From the NCBI GenBank assembly GCA_009731375.1, contig BJOX01000302.1, positions 332,985-396,984 on the forward strand: a stretch of DNA of 64,000 nt, written 5' to 3'. Made by a program: the position numbers and the translations under genes. Under the pieces are notes generated by a model that saw nothing but the letters and a program-made list of their open reading frames with translations, ran no database searches and was not told the DNA's origin. Positions 25,425 to 33,901 of the stretch are shown piece by piece. How positions within the stretch are numbered: the first letter of the stretch is position 1; each line of letters starts with the position of its first letter. The stretch is from Paulinella micropora (Eukaryota > Cercozoa > Imbricatea > Euglyphida).

Positions 25425-25853
25425 CTAGCTCTGGGCCGGGCCCTGCCTCGCGAGCCACCGCCGGGCGCTGGTGTCGCCCCGCGCGGCCGCTCGCGTGAAC
25501 CACACCCGGGCCGTGGCGCGGTCCTGGGCCACCCCGTGGCCAAAATAATACAGCACGCCCAGCATCCGCAGGGCGCCGAGGTGGTGCTGGGCCGCCGCTC
25601 GTCCGTACCATTCCATGGCCCGGGCAGTGTCTGGCGCCACGCCCCGGCCCCTCTTGTAGCAAGCGGCGAGCGTGTACTGAGCGGGCGCGTAGCCCTGCGC
25701 TGCCGCCCGGGCATACCACTGCACGGCCATGGCCGGGTCCGGGGCCACGCCCACGCCTTCCGAGTAGCGGAGCCCCAGGTGCCACTGGGACCGGGCGTCG
25801 CCCCGCACGGCCGCCCGTGTCGTCCTCTGCCTGGCGTCCGGGCTGTGGGCCAT
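25425..25853 (-). CDS. Sel1-like repeat protein
   Basis: 142 residues from ATG 25853. Three and a half Sel1-like repeats (a TPR-related solenoid) at about 14-127, each with pattern A-x2-LG-x2-Y-x2-G-x-GVAxDxxxAxxWYxxAAAQG (for example LGLRYSEGVGVAPD and LGVLYYFGHGVAQD). Sel1 repeats mediate protein-protein contacts. Such short Sel1 proteins are common in amoeba-associated bacteria, protists and giant viruses. No signal peptide. A downstream bidirectional polyadenylation site is at 25229-25237. Confidence 0.85.
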   Translation of the reverse strand: MAHSPDARQRTTRAAVRGDARSQWHLGLRYSEGVGVAPDPAMAVQWYARAAAQGYAPAQYTLAACYKRGRGVAPDTARAMEWYGRAAAQHHLGALRMLGVLYYFGHGVAQDRATARVWFTRAAARGDTSARRWLARQGPAQS

Positions 25854-26118
25854 CTACGAGATTCGCCCGCGGGGGGGAAAGTTGGCGGTACCTTTTTTTA
25901 CCTAGTCGGAACCAGAACGCGACCGGAAATCCTGGCCTCTCTGGCCCCCGCGGGTGGGGCGAGGGGAGGGAAGAGGAGGAGAGTGAGGGGGGGCGAGGGG
26001 CCCGCCGGGCGACGGGGATCCTCCTGTCTGAATTCCGTGGTGCCCAAGCCCGCCGGGGCGGCTCCCCCCCCCAGCTGGATCGAGAGAGAGAGCAAGCAAG
26101 CGAGAGTGCGGGCACCGG
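25854..26118. other. Intergenic spacer
   Basis: Upstream of the Sel1 gene and downstream of the large minus-strand gene. Contains a GA-type tract at about 26082-26093. No gene seen. Confidence 0.5.
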
Positions 26119-27995
26119 CTAGCCCCTGGCCTCTGGCTCCAGGGACCCCGGCACTCGCTGCCGCAGCTCCTCCCCCGCGGAGGGGGGATTCTCCCCCTCC
26201 GCTGCAGCTTCCTCGTCCTCGGGTGCGTCCGGTGCGTCCTCGGGTGCGTCCTCTGACTCCGGCCCGTTCTCTCCGCCGGGAGCTTCCGCCGGGGCCGGCT
26301 GGCCCGCCGCCCGCGGCCCCAGGTACGCGGCCAGCACGAACAGCTGCGCCCGGCCCTGGTCCGTGTGCTCCGTCGCGTCGGCGGGCCGCAGCCGGTCCCA
26401 CGTAGCCCGCGCGTCGACCACGAGCCGCAGGCGCTCTTCCCCGGGCTCGCCCCACCAACGCCGGACCCACTCGGTGCAGCGGCGGTGGGTGGCATAGCAC
26501 TCGCAGACGAGGGGGCTGTGGGCTAGCTCTTCCACCTCTTGCTGTTCGGCCGGGCTCCGCACCGACTGCGCCGGCCGTGCGACGAACCAGGCCTCCCCCC
26601 CGGCCTCGTCCGCCGGCCCCGGGCGGGCGCCGCCGAGGCGCGCTGTGCCGCCGACCAGGGTCGTGCCTAGGTACAGCATGTAGTCCGTCAACGAGCAGTC
26701 CTCCTCGGCGTCGGCGGCAAACGTCTCGGGCAGCAGCGCCAGCCGCTGGGCGGCCGGGGCCCGTGGCCCCACGGGGCCGTCCACGCTCGCGGGCAGGCTC
26801 GCCAGCAGGTCCGAACTCGCCGAGTCCAGGCAGCGCGACCGGGCCAGCGCCCGGAGCGCCCGGCGGGTCTCCTGCACCGCTTCCCCCGGCGTCGCCACCA
26901 CTCCCCGGCCGAGTGCGTAGTGCACGGGCAGGTACAGGCGCCCCCGCGCGCGGTCCTCCAGCAGGCGCAGCCGGCAGGCCCGGTGTTGCACCTCGCCCCG
27001 GGCGTCGGCGGCAAAGCCGAAGACCTGCCCCCCCGGTCGGCCCAGCCCGGAACCCAGCAGGGGCAGCAGCGCTAGCCGGCGGGCGCGGCTGGCGGGGTCC
27101 ACCCGCAGCAACGTCACACCCCTGTCGGCCGTGTGCGGGGCCCGGAGCACCGGGGCCAGCCCCAGCGGCAGGGCCGCCAGCGCCGTGTGGTACAGCTCCA
27201 GGGCGGCGGCGCTCAGCCCCTGGCCGGTCTTCTCCCACACCCGGGCCCACTGGTACAGCACGCACAGCCAGCGCTGCTTGGCCACCAGGCCGGCGCCGCA
27301 GCCCAGCAGCTGCTCCTGCACTGCCCCGAGCGTGTCCAGCACCGAGTGCAGCACCCGGCGCTGCCGGGGACCGCCCAGGCCCTCCACGCTAGCGGCCGCG
27401 GCCGCGGCCTGCGTCGCCGTCGCCGCGACGTACAGGCAGGAGCAGAAGCGCTGGCTGGCCACGAGCGCCCTGCGCCCGGCCACCGACAGCGACGGGCCCG
27501 GGGTCCTGGGCTGCCAGCGCGTCGGCGCCCGCAGCTCCGTTACCACCTGCCGCAGCCCCTCTGCCCCGCGCAGCCGCAGCTGGCGGGCCAGCAGGTTCAG
27601 GACCACGGGGTCGCCGGGGCCCGCGAGCTCGGCCAGCGCCGTCGGCACCAGCACACTCTGCACGCGCTCCGGCGCGTCGCCCTTGTGCCTCTTGCGGGCC
27701 CCCCCGGCCAGCGGCTTCCCCTCTCCGGCACTCAGGAGGTCCGACGCCAGCGCCGCACGCGCCGCGTGCACCACCTGGGTGTAGGGGTGGAGGCGCAGCC
27801 ACCTCGCGGCCTCGTCGCCGCCGGGGCTCGTGTCCTGAGGCAGGCCGTGCCCCTCCCGCAGCGCGACGTCCTGCTGCGCCTGCAGGTTCTGGTAGGGGTC
27901 CGTCGCCGCGCTCAGCGCGGCTACTAGCTCGCAGAGGCGGTCCCAGTCCTCCCGCCGCCAGGGCCCGTCCAGGACCGGCGGGCGCACCTCCGGGG
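26119..27995 (-). CDS. Large unknown protein, N-terminus lost in assembly gap
   Basis: At least 625 residues; the frame runs into the 510-N gap, so the start is unknown. The visible part is helical and Ala/Leu/Arg-rich (RFCSCLYVAATATQAAAAA, VLHSVLDTLGAVQEQLLGCG, RLLEDRARGRLYLPVHYALG), followed by EEDCSLTDYMLYLGTTLVGG, a Cys pair region (LVCECYATHRRCTEW) and an acidic Glu/Asp/Pro tail (about the last 75 residues). I do not recognise it. No transmembrane segments seen. Confidence 0.65.
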
Positions 27996-28505
27996 NNNNN
28001 NNNNNNNNNNNNNNNNNNNNNNNNNNNNNNNNNNNNNNNNNNNNNNNNNNNNNNNNNNNNNNNNNNNNNNNNNNNNNNNNNNNNNNNNNNNNNNNNNNNN
28101 NNNNNNNNNNNNNNNNNNNNNNNNNNNNNNNNNNNNNNNNNNNNNNNNNNNNNNNNNNNNNNNNNNNNNNNNNNNNNNNNNNNNNNNNNNNNNNNNNNNN
28201 NNNNNNNNNNNNNNNNNNNNNNNNNNNNNNNNNNNNNNNNNNNNNNNNNNNNNNNNNNNNNNNNNNNNNNNNNNNNNNNNNNNNNNNNNNNNNNNNNNNN
28301 NNNNNNNNNNNNNNNNNNNNNNNNNNNNNNNNNNNNNNNNNNNNNNNNNNNNNNNNNNNNNNNNNNNNNNNNNNNNNNNNNNNNNNNNNNNNNNNNNNNN
28401 NNNNNNNNNNNNNNNNNNNNNNNNNNNNNNNNNNNNNNNNNNNNNNNNNNNNNNNNNNNNNNNNNNNNNNNNNNNNNNNNNNNNNNNNNNNNNNNNNNNN
28501 NNNNN
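27996..28505. other. Assembly gap
   Basis: 510 Ns between the large minus-strand gene and the plus-strand gene at 28622. It probably hides the start codon of the former and the divergent promoter. Confidence 0.95.
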
Positions 28506-28621
28506 CCCCGGGCCGGGCCCCCGCGCGCCGCGCACCCTTCCCCCCCGGGCCGGGGGTGCCGGCCCCTGAGAAAGGCCCGCGCCCCCGCGACGCACGACGG
28601 GCGACCACCGGGTACGGCACG

Positions 28622-29059
28622 ATGCCCGCGCAACCGGACGACGCGAGACCTGCGCCCGGGCCTTCCGAGGACGCCCTAGCTATCCTTCGCCTCTTGTGCG
28701 ACTCGGCCCAGCCCGGCGTCGATGCCAGGTACGCGCAGCGAGGGCTGCTTAGGCAGGGACCGGGCTACGTGCGGGCCCTCTTAGCACAGGCGCTGCGCAA
28801 CGCGGGCGTCAGCGACTGCCACATCCCCGAGGCCGCCGACGACCGCTTACGGGTGCTGCAGGGCATCGCGGAGCTCCGAGCCCGCCTCTGCACCGGGCTG
28901 CTGGCGGAACCGGGCCCGCCGCCGCGCCGGGCTGCTGGCGGCACGGGGGGGCCCGACGTCCCTCCTCGCGCCGGCGCCGGCCGCGCCGGGGCGGGCAGTG
29001 CCGGGGGGGAAGGGGGGCTGGATTCCGGGGCGGGGTACGCCGCCTTGCCCTCCGCGTAG
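28622..29059 (+). CDS. Small helical protein, paralogue A
   Basis: 145 residues from ATG 28622. Residues 15-90 (EDALAILRLLCDSAQPGVDA, YAQRGLLRQGPGYVRALLAQ, AGVSDCHIPEAADDRLRVL) are clearly homologous to the gene at 31677-31985 (over 70% identical by eye). This copy has an extra Gly/Ala/Pro tail of about 45 residues. The two copies flank the macro-domain gene. The compact helical domain resembles small protein-interaction modules such as death-fold or SAM domains in size only; the family is unknown to me. Confidence 0.7.
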   Translation: MPAQPDDARPAPGPSEDALAILRLLCDSAQPGVDARYAQRGLLRQGPGYVRALLAQALRNAGVSDCHIPEAADDRLRVLQGIAELRARLCTGLLAEPGPPPRRAAGGTGGPDVPPRAGAGRAGAGSAGGEGGLDSGAGYAALPSA

Positions 29060-29292
29060 TTGTCAGTAAAAGACCTGGCCCGCCCGTCGTCGTCGGTAGT
29101 AGTAGCTAGCTCAGCCGGCCGGCCCCGGCCCGCGGGGAGAAGGGGGAGAGAGAGAAGGGCTGGCCCGCCGGCACTCACCGGCCCGCGGGGCCAGCGCCCC
29201 CCCCCCGGCGGTCCCGCCCCGGGCGCTCGCTCCCTCCTCTCCTCCTCCTCTCCCCGGGGCGGGTCGGGGGGGGGGGCCTTTTGGTGACACAA
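29060..29292. promoter_or_regulatory. Spacer before the macro-domain gene
   Basis: AGTAAAA near 29066 may act as a variant polyadenylation signal. Contains a GA-rich tract (29138-29158), a ccggcactcac motif (29168-29178) and a G-run (29267-29275). An equivalent ccagcactcac lies about 120 bp upstream of the plus gene at 11621. Confidence 0.35.
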
Positions 29293-31356
29293 ATGTCGGT
29301 CGCCAGCCTCTGGTGCGTGCCCTGCCGTGACGGACGCGCGCCTGGCTTTCCCTTCGGCGCTGACACTCCCGAGGCCCGGGCCCTGCGCCGGCACGCGCTG
29401 CCCTCCTGGCTGGCCCGCTTCCTGGACCTGCTGGCCGCCGCGCCGCGGACCGCCGCCCCCGCCGGCCGGCACGAGCCCCCGGCGCACCGGCTGCTGCGGC
29501 TGATGCAGGACCTGCGCGCCCTGCGCTGCCGGGGCCTGGGCTACCGCCTGGAGCACCGGCCCTCGGCCACCGGCGGCGGCTGGTTCGAACTCTTGTTTGG
29601 CTTCCCGGAAAAGCCCGCGGGCGCCCCCAAGCCCACGCCCTCGGAGCTCCGGCAGTGGTGCCAGGTCCTCCCGGGGCCAGACAACACCTACCTGCGCTGC
29701 GGGGCCCCGGGCCGGCCGCCCCGGACCTTCGCCGTGGGCCAGTTCCAGGCCCTCACGCTGGGGGCGCTCAGGGCCCTCACGCTGGGGGCGCTCGGGGCTA
29801 GCCCCGCCCTCCGGGCCCGCGGGCCGGCGGCGGCGGGCCAGCCGCGCACGCCCGTCCCGGTGACGCACCGCGTGACGGAATCGGTCTTCAACGAGCACTG
29901 CGAGCCCCGGCACCGCGGCGCCGTCTTCCAGGTCGCGTCGCAGTTCGACTGCCGGGAGGCCCCCAGCCCCCAACACGCGCCGGAGCGGGGGATCACCGAC
30001 TACTACACCGACCACACGCAGGGCCCCGACTGCGTGCTGGCCACCGCGCCCGCCCTCTTCCACCGGCAGTACTACACCGAACCGACGGACAACCTGGCCG
30101 GCATCCGCGAGCGCCTCCGGGCCCAGCTGCAGGGCCAGCTGCAGGGCCAGCTGAAGGACCCGCAGAACTTCCTGCGCCTGCAGAACGGCTACGCCTTCTG
30201 CGGCCAGGAGGACATGCAGCTCGTCGCCGACTACCTGAACCCGCTGCCCCCGGCCGACGCCCGGCGGCAGGAGCTCCGGGACCAGCTGGGCCTGGGCTGC
30301 CTGACCGACGCCGAGGTGCCCTTCGCGTCGCGCTGGCGCGACACCTTCTGGCTGCCCGCGGCGCCGCCCGACCCCCCGCAGCTCGTGCACCAGGTGCTGT
30401 GTTCCGCGCTCGGCCTGGCGTACGCCGTGCCGGCCGGCGGCGACCAGGTCGGCGCCTGGTACCCGCTGGCCGCGCTCGTGCTGGAGGCGCTGTACGAGGC
30501 CACCCTGCTGTTCGCGCTCGGGCGGTACTGGCAGGCGGCGCCGCCGCGCCGCCCCGTGCCCGTCTTCCTGACCTTTGTCGGGGGCGGCGTCTTTCGCAAC
30601 CCCCCCGGGGATATCGCGGCCGCCATCAACCGGGCCCTCGACCACGTGCGCGACCTGCGGCTCCCGGGCCCCGTGCTCGACATCACTCTGCTGCACTACA
30701 GGCACCTGGACCCGTTCTACGTGCAGGCCGTGCCCGGCACCGTGGAATGGCGGCCCCGCGCGGACGGGCCCGTCCTGCGGGCGTACCAGGGCGACCTCTG
30801 CGACGAGGCCGGGACCGGCCCGGGCGCGCTCGTGAACCCCGCCAACGACCAACTCCAGCACGACGGTGGGGTCGCCCTGGCGCTCGTCACGCGCGGGGGC
30901 TCAAGCATCGGCGACGAGAGCCGGGGCTGGCTCCGGCGTCACCCCGGCGGCCTGCAGGCGGGCGAGGTCGCGGAGACCACTGCCGGCCGGCTGCGGGCGG
31001 GCCGGATCCTGCACGTGGTGGGCCCCCGTGTGCTCGCGGGGGGGGCGCCAACCCCCCAGCAGCGCCAGGAACTGGCCCAGGCCGTGCGGGCCGTGCTCGA
31101 GCGGGCCGACGAGCGCGGCTTCCGCTGGCTGGCCGTGCCGGCAATCTCGACGGGGAACTTTGGCTTTCCTCGCGAGGAGGGCGTGCGCCTGCTCGTCGGG
31201 GCCTGCGTGGACTTCTGCCGCCAAGACCGCCGGCACGCGCTCCGGGACATCAGGCTGGTCAACGTCGACGAAGAAACCGCCCAGTGCGTGCGGGTGGCCC
31301 TGGCACGGGCCTCGGGCCCGCGAGCCCAGTTGTCTTCCCTCCCCCCGCGCGGGTGA
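29293..31356 (+). CDS. ADP-ribose-processing protein: PARG-like region plus macro domain
   Basis: 687 residues from ATG 29293. The C-terminal domain (about 495-670) is a macro domain: GDLCDEAGTGPGALVNPAND, then HDGGVALALVTRGG, ILHVVGPRVLAGG, ISTGNFGFPREEGVRLL and IRLVNVDEETAQCVR. This domain binds ADP-ribose and in several viruses removes mono-ADP-ribose from host targets; the Asn of the VNPAND loop is retained. Residues about 395-460 (VFLTFVGGGVFRNPPGDIAA) match the GGGVFxNPP core of microbial-type poly(ADP-ribose) glycohydrolases or related Legionella-type domains. So two ADP-ribose folds may be fused. The first 390 residues are unknown and include a direct duplication (TLGALRALTLGALGA). 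Likely role: reversing host ADP-ribosylation (inference). Confidence 0.8.
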   Translation: MSVASLWCVPCRDGRAPGFPFGADTPEARALRRHALPSWLARFLDLLAAAPRTAAPAGRHEPPAHRLLRLMQDLRALRCRGLGYRLEHRPSATGGGWFELLFGFPEKPAGAPKPTPSELRQWCQVLPGPDNTYLRCGAPGRPPRTFAVGQFQALTLGALRALTLGALGASPALRARGPAAAGQPRTPVPVTHRVTESVFNEHCEPRHRGAVFQVASQFDCREAPSPQHAPERGITDYYTDHTQGPDCVLATAPALFHRQYYTEPTDNLAGIRERLRAQLQGQLQGQLKDPQNFLRLQNGYAFCGQEDMQLVADYLNPLPPADARRQELRDQLGLGCLTDAEVPFASRWRDTFWLPAAPPDPPQLVHQVLCSALGLAYAVPAGGDQVGAWYPLAALVLEALYEATLLFALGRYWQAAPPRRPVPVFLTFVGGGVFRNPPGDIAAAINRALDHVRDLRLPGPVLDITLLHYRHLDPFYVQAVPGTVEWRPRADGPVLRAYQGDLCDEAGTGPGALVNPANDQLQHDGGVALALVTRGGSSIGDESRGWLRRHPGGLQAGEVAETTAGRLRAGRILHVVGPRVLAGGAPTPQQRQELAQAVRAVLERADERGFRWLAVPAISTGNFGFPREEGVRLLVGACVDFCRQDRRHALRDIRLVNVDEETAQCVRVALARASGPRAQLSSLPPRG

Positions 31357-31676
31357 CCGCGCGTGCCCTGCCAGGCGTACAGGGGGGGAGCGCCCGCCCA
31401 CGGACACGCGCGCGCCGCCGGCCGGGGGCGCACCCCCCCTGGCACCGCCCACGGACACGCGCGCGCCGCCGGCAGGGGGCGCAATCCCCCCTGACACCGC
31501 CCACGGACACGCGCGCGCTGGCGGAACACGTGCGGCCCGAGCACGCTCGCGCCCGTCGGCGCGCTCCGGTCAGGCAGACGCGCGCTGGCCAGGGACGCGC
31601 TGGCCAGCCTCACAAGACCTGCGTCGCTCAACGCACGAAGAGCTTGGCTCCTGCTACTACTGGCCTACTCGTAGCG
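31357..31676. repeat. Spacer with about 60-bp tandem repeat
   Basis: Two to three direct copies of a unit containing caccgcccacggacacgcgc followed by gcgccgccggc at about 31385-31515. No gene seen; it probably includes the promoter of the gene at 31677. Confidence 0.6.
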
Positions 31677-31985
31677 ATGCCCGACCAACAGAAAGTAAGC
31701 TCCGCCGCCGGGAATACGCTGTCCCAGGACGCCCAGGAAATCCTCCGCTCTCTGTGTGACTCGGCCCAGCCCAGCGTCGATGCTAACTACGCGCAGCAGG
31801 GGCTGCCCAGGCAGGGACCGGGCTACGTACGGGCTCTCCTGGGGCAAGCGCTGCTCAACGCGGGCGTCAGCGATCGCCACCTCCCCGATTCTGCCGACGA
31901 ACGCCTACAAGTGCTGCAAGGAATCGCGCGCATCCGTGCTCGCATCCGCGCCATGCTGCTGGCGGAGGCGGACTTTTCGGCCTAG
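31677..31985 (+). CDS. Small helical protein, paralogue B
   Basis: 102 residues from ATG 31677. Homologous to the gene at 28622 over almost its whole length (SQDAQEILRSLCDSAQPSVD, YAQQGLPRQGPGYVRALLGQ, AGVSDRHLPDSADERLQVLQ). Lower GC than copy A. ATTAAA at 32069-32074. The pair probably arose by duplication of a block spanning or flanking the macro-domain gene. Confidence 0.75.
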   Translation: MPDQQKVSSAAGNTLSQDAQEILRSLCDSAQPSVDANYAQQGLPRQGPGYVRALLGQALLNAGVSDRHLPDSADERLQVLQGIARIRARIRAMLLAEADFSA

Positions 31986-32068
31986 CCGCCGGCCTGGACA
32001 GCGCGGTCGGAAGTTAGTCAGTCGGTAGGAGCTAGCGAACCGGCCGTCACTCCTTTCTGGCTGGCTGC

Positions 32069-32074
32069 ATTAAA
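32069..32074 (+). terminator. Polyadenylation signal ATTAAA
   Basis: 84 bp downstream of the stop at 31985. Confidence 0.55.
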
Positions 32075-32185
32075 ATGACTTCACTTACTCTGAGCTTGGC
32101 CACGTAAAAACCGGTAGGTCCGCCTGACTAGCTTACCCTCTCCGGTACCGGCGGCGCTGCTTAGCCACAGCCTTAGACTGTTTTT

Positions 32186-32191
32186 TTTAAT
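32186..32191 (-). terminator. Polyadenylation signal ATTAAA, minus strand
   Basis: tttaat after a T-run, 88 bp beyond the stop of the glycosyltransferase-like gene at 32279. Confidence 0.55.
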
Positions 32192-32278
32192 AGCTAGGGG
32201 CCTGTCCCGGCCTCGCTCCGCTCTCCCTGGGCGGCGCACGCAGCGCACACAACCCCGGGCCGCCGCGGCCTCGCCCGC

Positions 32279-33199
32279 CTAATCGGTATAGTGTACCTCC
32301 TCCGCCGCCAGGCCCCGCGCGGCGTCGTCCCGGTGCGAGAGCTCACAGTCCGGCAGGCGCTGGAAGGGCACGCCGCGCCGCGGCCGGCACTTGGCCAGTA
32401 ACAGGTACAGCAACAGGCCGGCGCTCCCGGCGCCGAACAGCACCTGCGCCAGCAGCACGAACCTGTCCTGCCCCGCCGGGCCCCCGGCCGCCGCTACGGC
32501 CACCCGCACGGCGGACAGGGGGCCGCCGGCCGAGCTGTGGGCGAACAGTAACCACCGGCCGTCCTCCTTCAGCCCCGGCTCGGCGCCGAGCTCGTGGGCG
32601 GCCAGGAAGCCCGCGAGCGCGTCGTGCGCGGCGCTGTCCGCGACGAGGGCCAGGTCCACTGACCGCCAGGGACGGGACGGACGGCCGCGCAGCTCGGCGA
32701 GCTGCGCGGTCAGGATCTGGACCACGATGGCCTCGCCCGGGCGGGCCGCCACCAGCGCCCCGGTCTCGAGCGAGAACAGCGCCTGCACCGAGCCCTCCTG
32801 CAGCTCGCGGATAGGGGCCAGCGCTTCCAGCCCCGCGTCGACATACAGGCCGCCGTACCGCAGCAGGATAAAATACTGCAGGAAGCCGTCGGGGGCCTGC
32901 GCGGGCTCCAGCGCTAGCTCTCGCTCGTGCTCTTGGACCAGGCAGTCCCGCTGCAACGGGCTCCACACCACGTGCACCCAGCCCGGGTACAGGCGGCTCC
33001 AGCTCAGGCTCGTGCCCCAGTACAGCGCCGCGCGCTCGGGGTCCACCACCCCGGGGGCGAACTGGTGCAGCAGCCAGGGGACGCGGCCGGGCTCGGGGCT
33101 CAGGGCGGACAGCTTGCTTTCGACCCCTCGGACCACGTCGCTGCAGTTTGGCCGGGCGGGGCGGCCGGCCAGGGCCCCGACGGCCCACAGGAGGAACAT
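32279..33199 (-). CDS. Membrane glycosyltransferase-like protein (OCH1/DXD-type)
   Basis: 306 residues from ATG 33199, chosen because it gives a hydrophobic signal-like start (FLLWAVGALAG). The fold signature of the sugar-binding DXD family (alpha-mannosyl or galactosyl transferases) is seen in VPWLLHQFAPG near 40 and GFLQYFILLRYGGLYVDAGLE at about 105-125. In the family the motif is YGGxYxDxDxE; here it reads DAG, so the second Asp of the metal-binding DXD is missing and catalysis may be altered. A C-terminal transmembrane helix (VLFGAGSAGLLLYLLLAKC, about 252-272) and a cytoplasmic tail suggest type I topology, unlike the type II topology usual in Golgi enzymes. Confidence 0.7.
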   Translation of the reverse strand: MFLLWAVGALAGRPARPNCSDVVRGVESKLSALSPEPGRVPWLLHQFAPGVVDPERAALYWGTSLSWSRLYPGWVHVVWSPLQRDCLVQEHERELALEPAQAPDGFLQYFILLRYGGLYVDAGLEALAPIRELQEGSVQALFSLETGALVAARPGEAIVVQILTAQLAELRGRPSRPWRSVDLALVADSAAHDALAGFLAAHELGAEPGLKEDGRWLLFAHSSAGGPLSAVRVAVAAAGGPAGQDRFVLLAQVLFGAGSAGLLLYLLLAKCRPRRGVPFQRLPDCELSHRDDAARGLAAEEVHYTD

Positions 33200-33648
33200 G
33201 CCGCTCTCAGGGTCTGCCGGCACGCTGCCGACCGGCTTTGTCGGGCCGCAGGCCCCCCGCCGGCGGCCCGCGTGCCGGGGCACGCTCTCCCCTCCCGCCC
33301 CGTGGGGGCGCACGGACCCCGCGCGGCCCCCCCCCCGGCGCCCCCTGCCCTGGCCCAGCCGGCGGAGCCCGCCCGGGGCGTGCGGCGGGGGGGGGAGAGA
33401 GAGCGCCCCCCCCCCTCCCGCGCCGGCCGGCAGGCCAGAAATCCGTGCCGGGGCAGGCCCAAGCGTCTGAGCACAACTCCCGCACGCTGGCGACCAAGAC
33501 GTCGATGCCGCTACTAACGGTGGTGCTGGCCACGGCTACGGCTACGGGTGCGGATAGGGAGACTAGCTAGCGAGAGGGGTGCGGACGGAGCGACCAGGCT
33601 AGCGAGGCCAGGCGGCCACGAGGTCGGGCGCGGTGACCCACCTGGCCT
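33200..33648. other. Spacer with G/C homopolymers
   Basis: Upstream of the glycosyltransferase-like gene. Contains C- and G-runs at 33330-33415. A short plus-strand frame (ATG 33505) is open for 21 codons only. Nothing else is supported. Confidence 0.4.
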
Positions 33649-33888
33649 GTGTGTGTGTGTGTGCTCTGTGGTGTAGCTAGCACGCTGGGCGCCACGGCCA
33701 GCGCGACCGTGTGGTCCGGCACCCTGGCGACCACCGCGGGCGGCGGGGCTGTGGCGTTGGCGCTGTGGAGCAAGGCGGCCGTGGTGCTGCTCCTGACCTC
33801 GGCCTGGAGCCTGGCGTGCCGGCTCGCCCACGCCCTCTTCGCGCCCCCCGCGAGCCGCCGGAGCGTCCGCGCCGCATTGCTGTCTTAG
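33649..33888 (+). CDS. Possible small membrane protein without clear start
   Basis: Open frame of 79 codons ending at 33888, beginning in a GT microsatellite with no ATG. Residues about 33-60 form one hydrophobic helix (AVALALWSKAAVVLLLTSAW) followed by a basic tail. The start could come from an upstream exon, since the pyrimidine-poor GT tract and following tag resemble a splice boundary. It may be just composition-driven. Confidence 0.25.
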   Translation: MCVCVLCGVASTLGATASATVWSGTLATTAGGGAVALALWSKAAVVLLLTSAWSLACRLAHALFAPPASRRSVRAALLS

Positions 33889-33901
33889 CCAGCCCGGCCC
33901 A

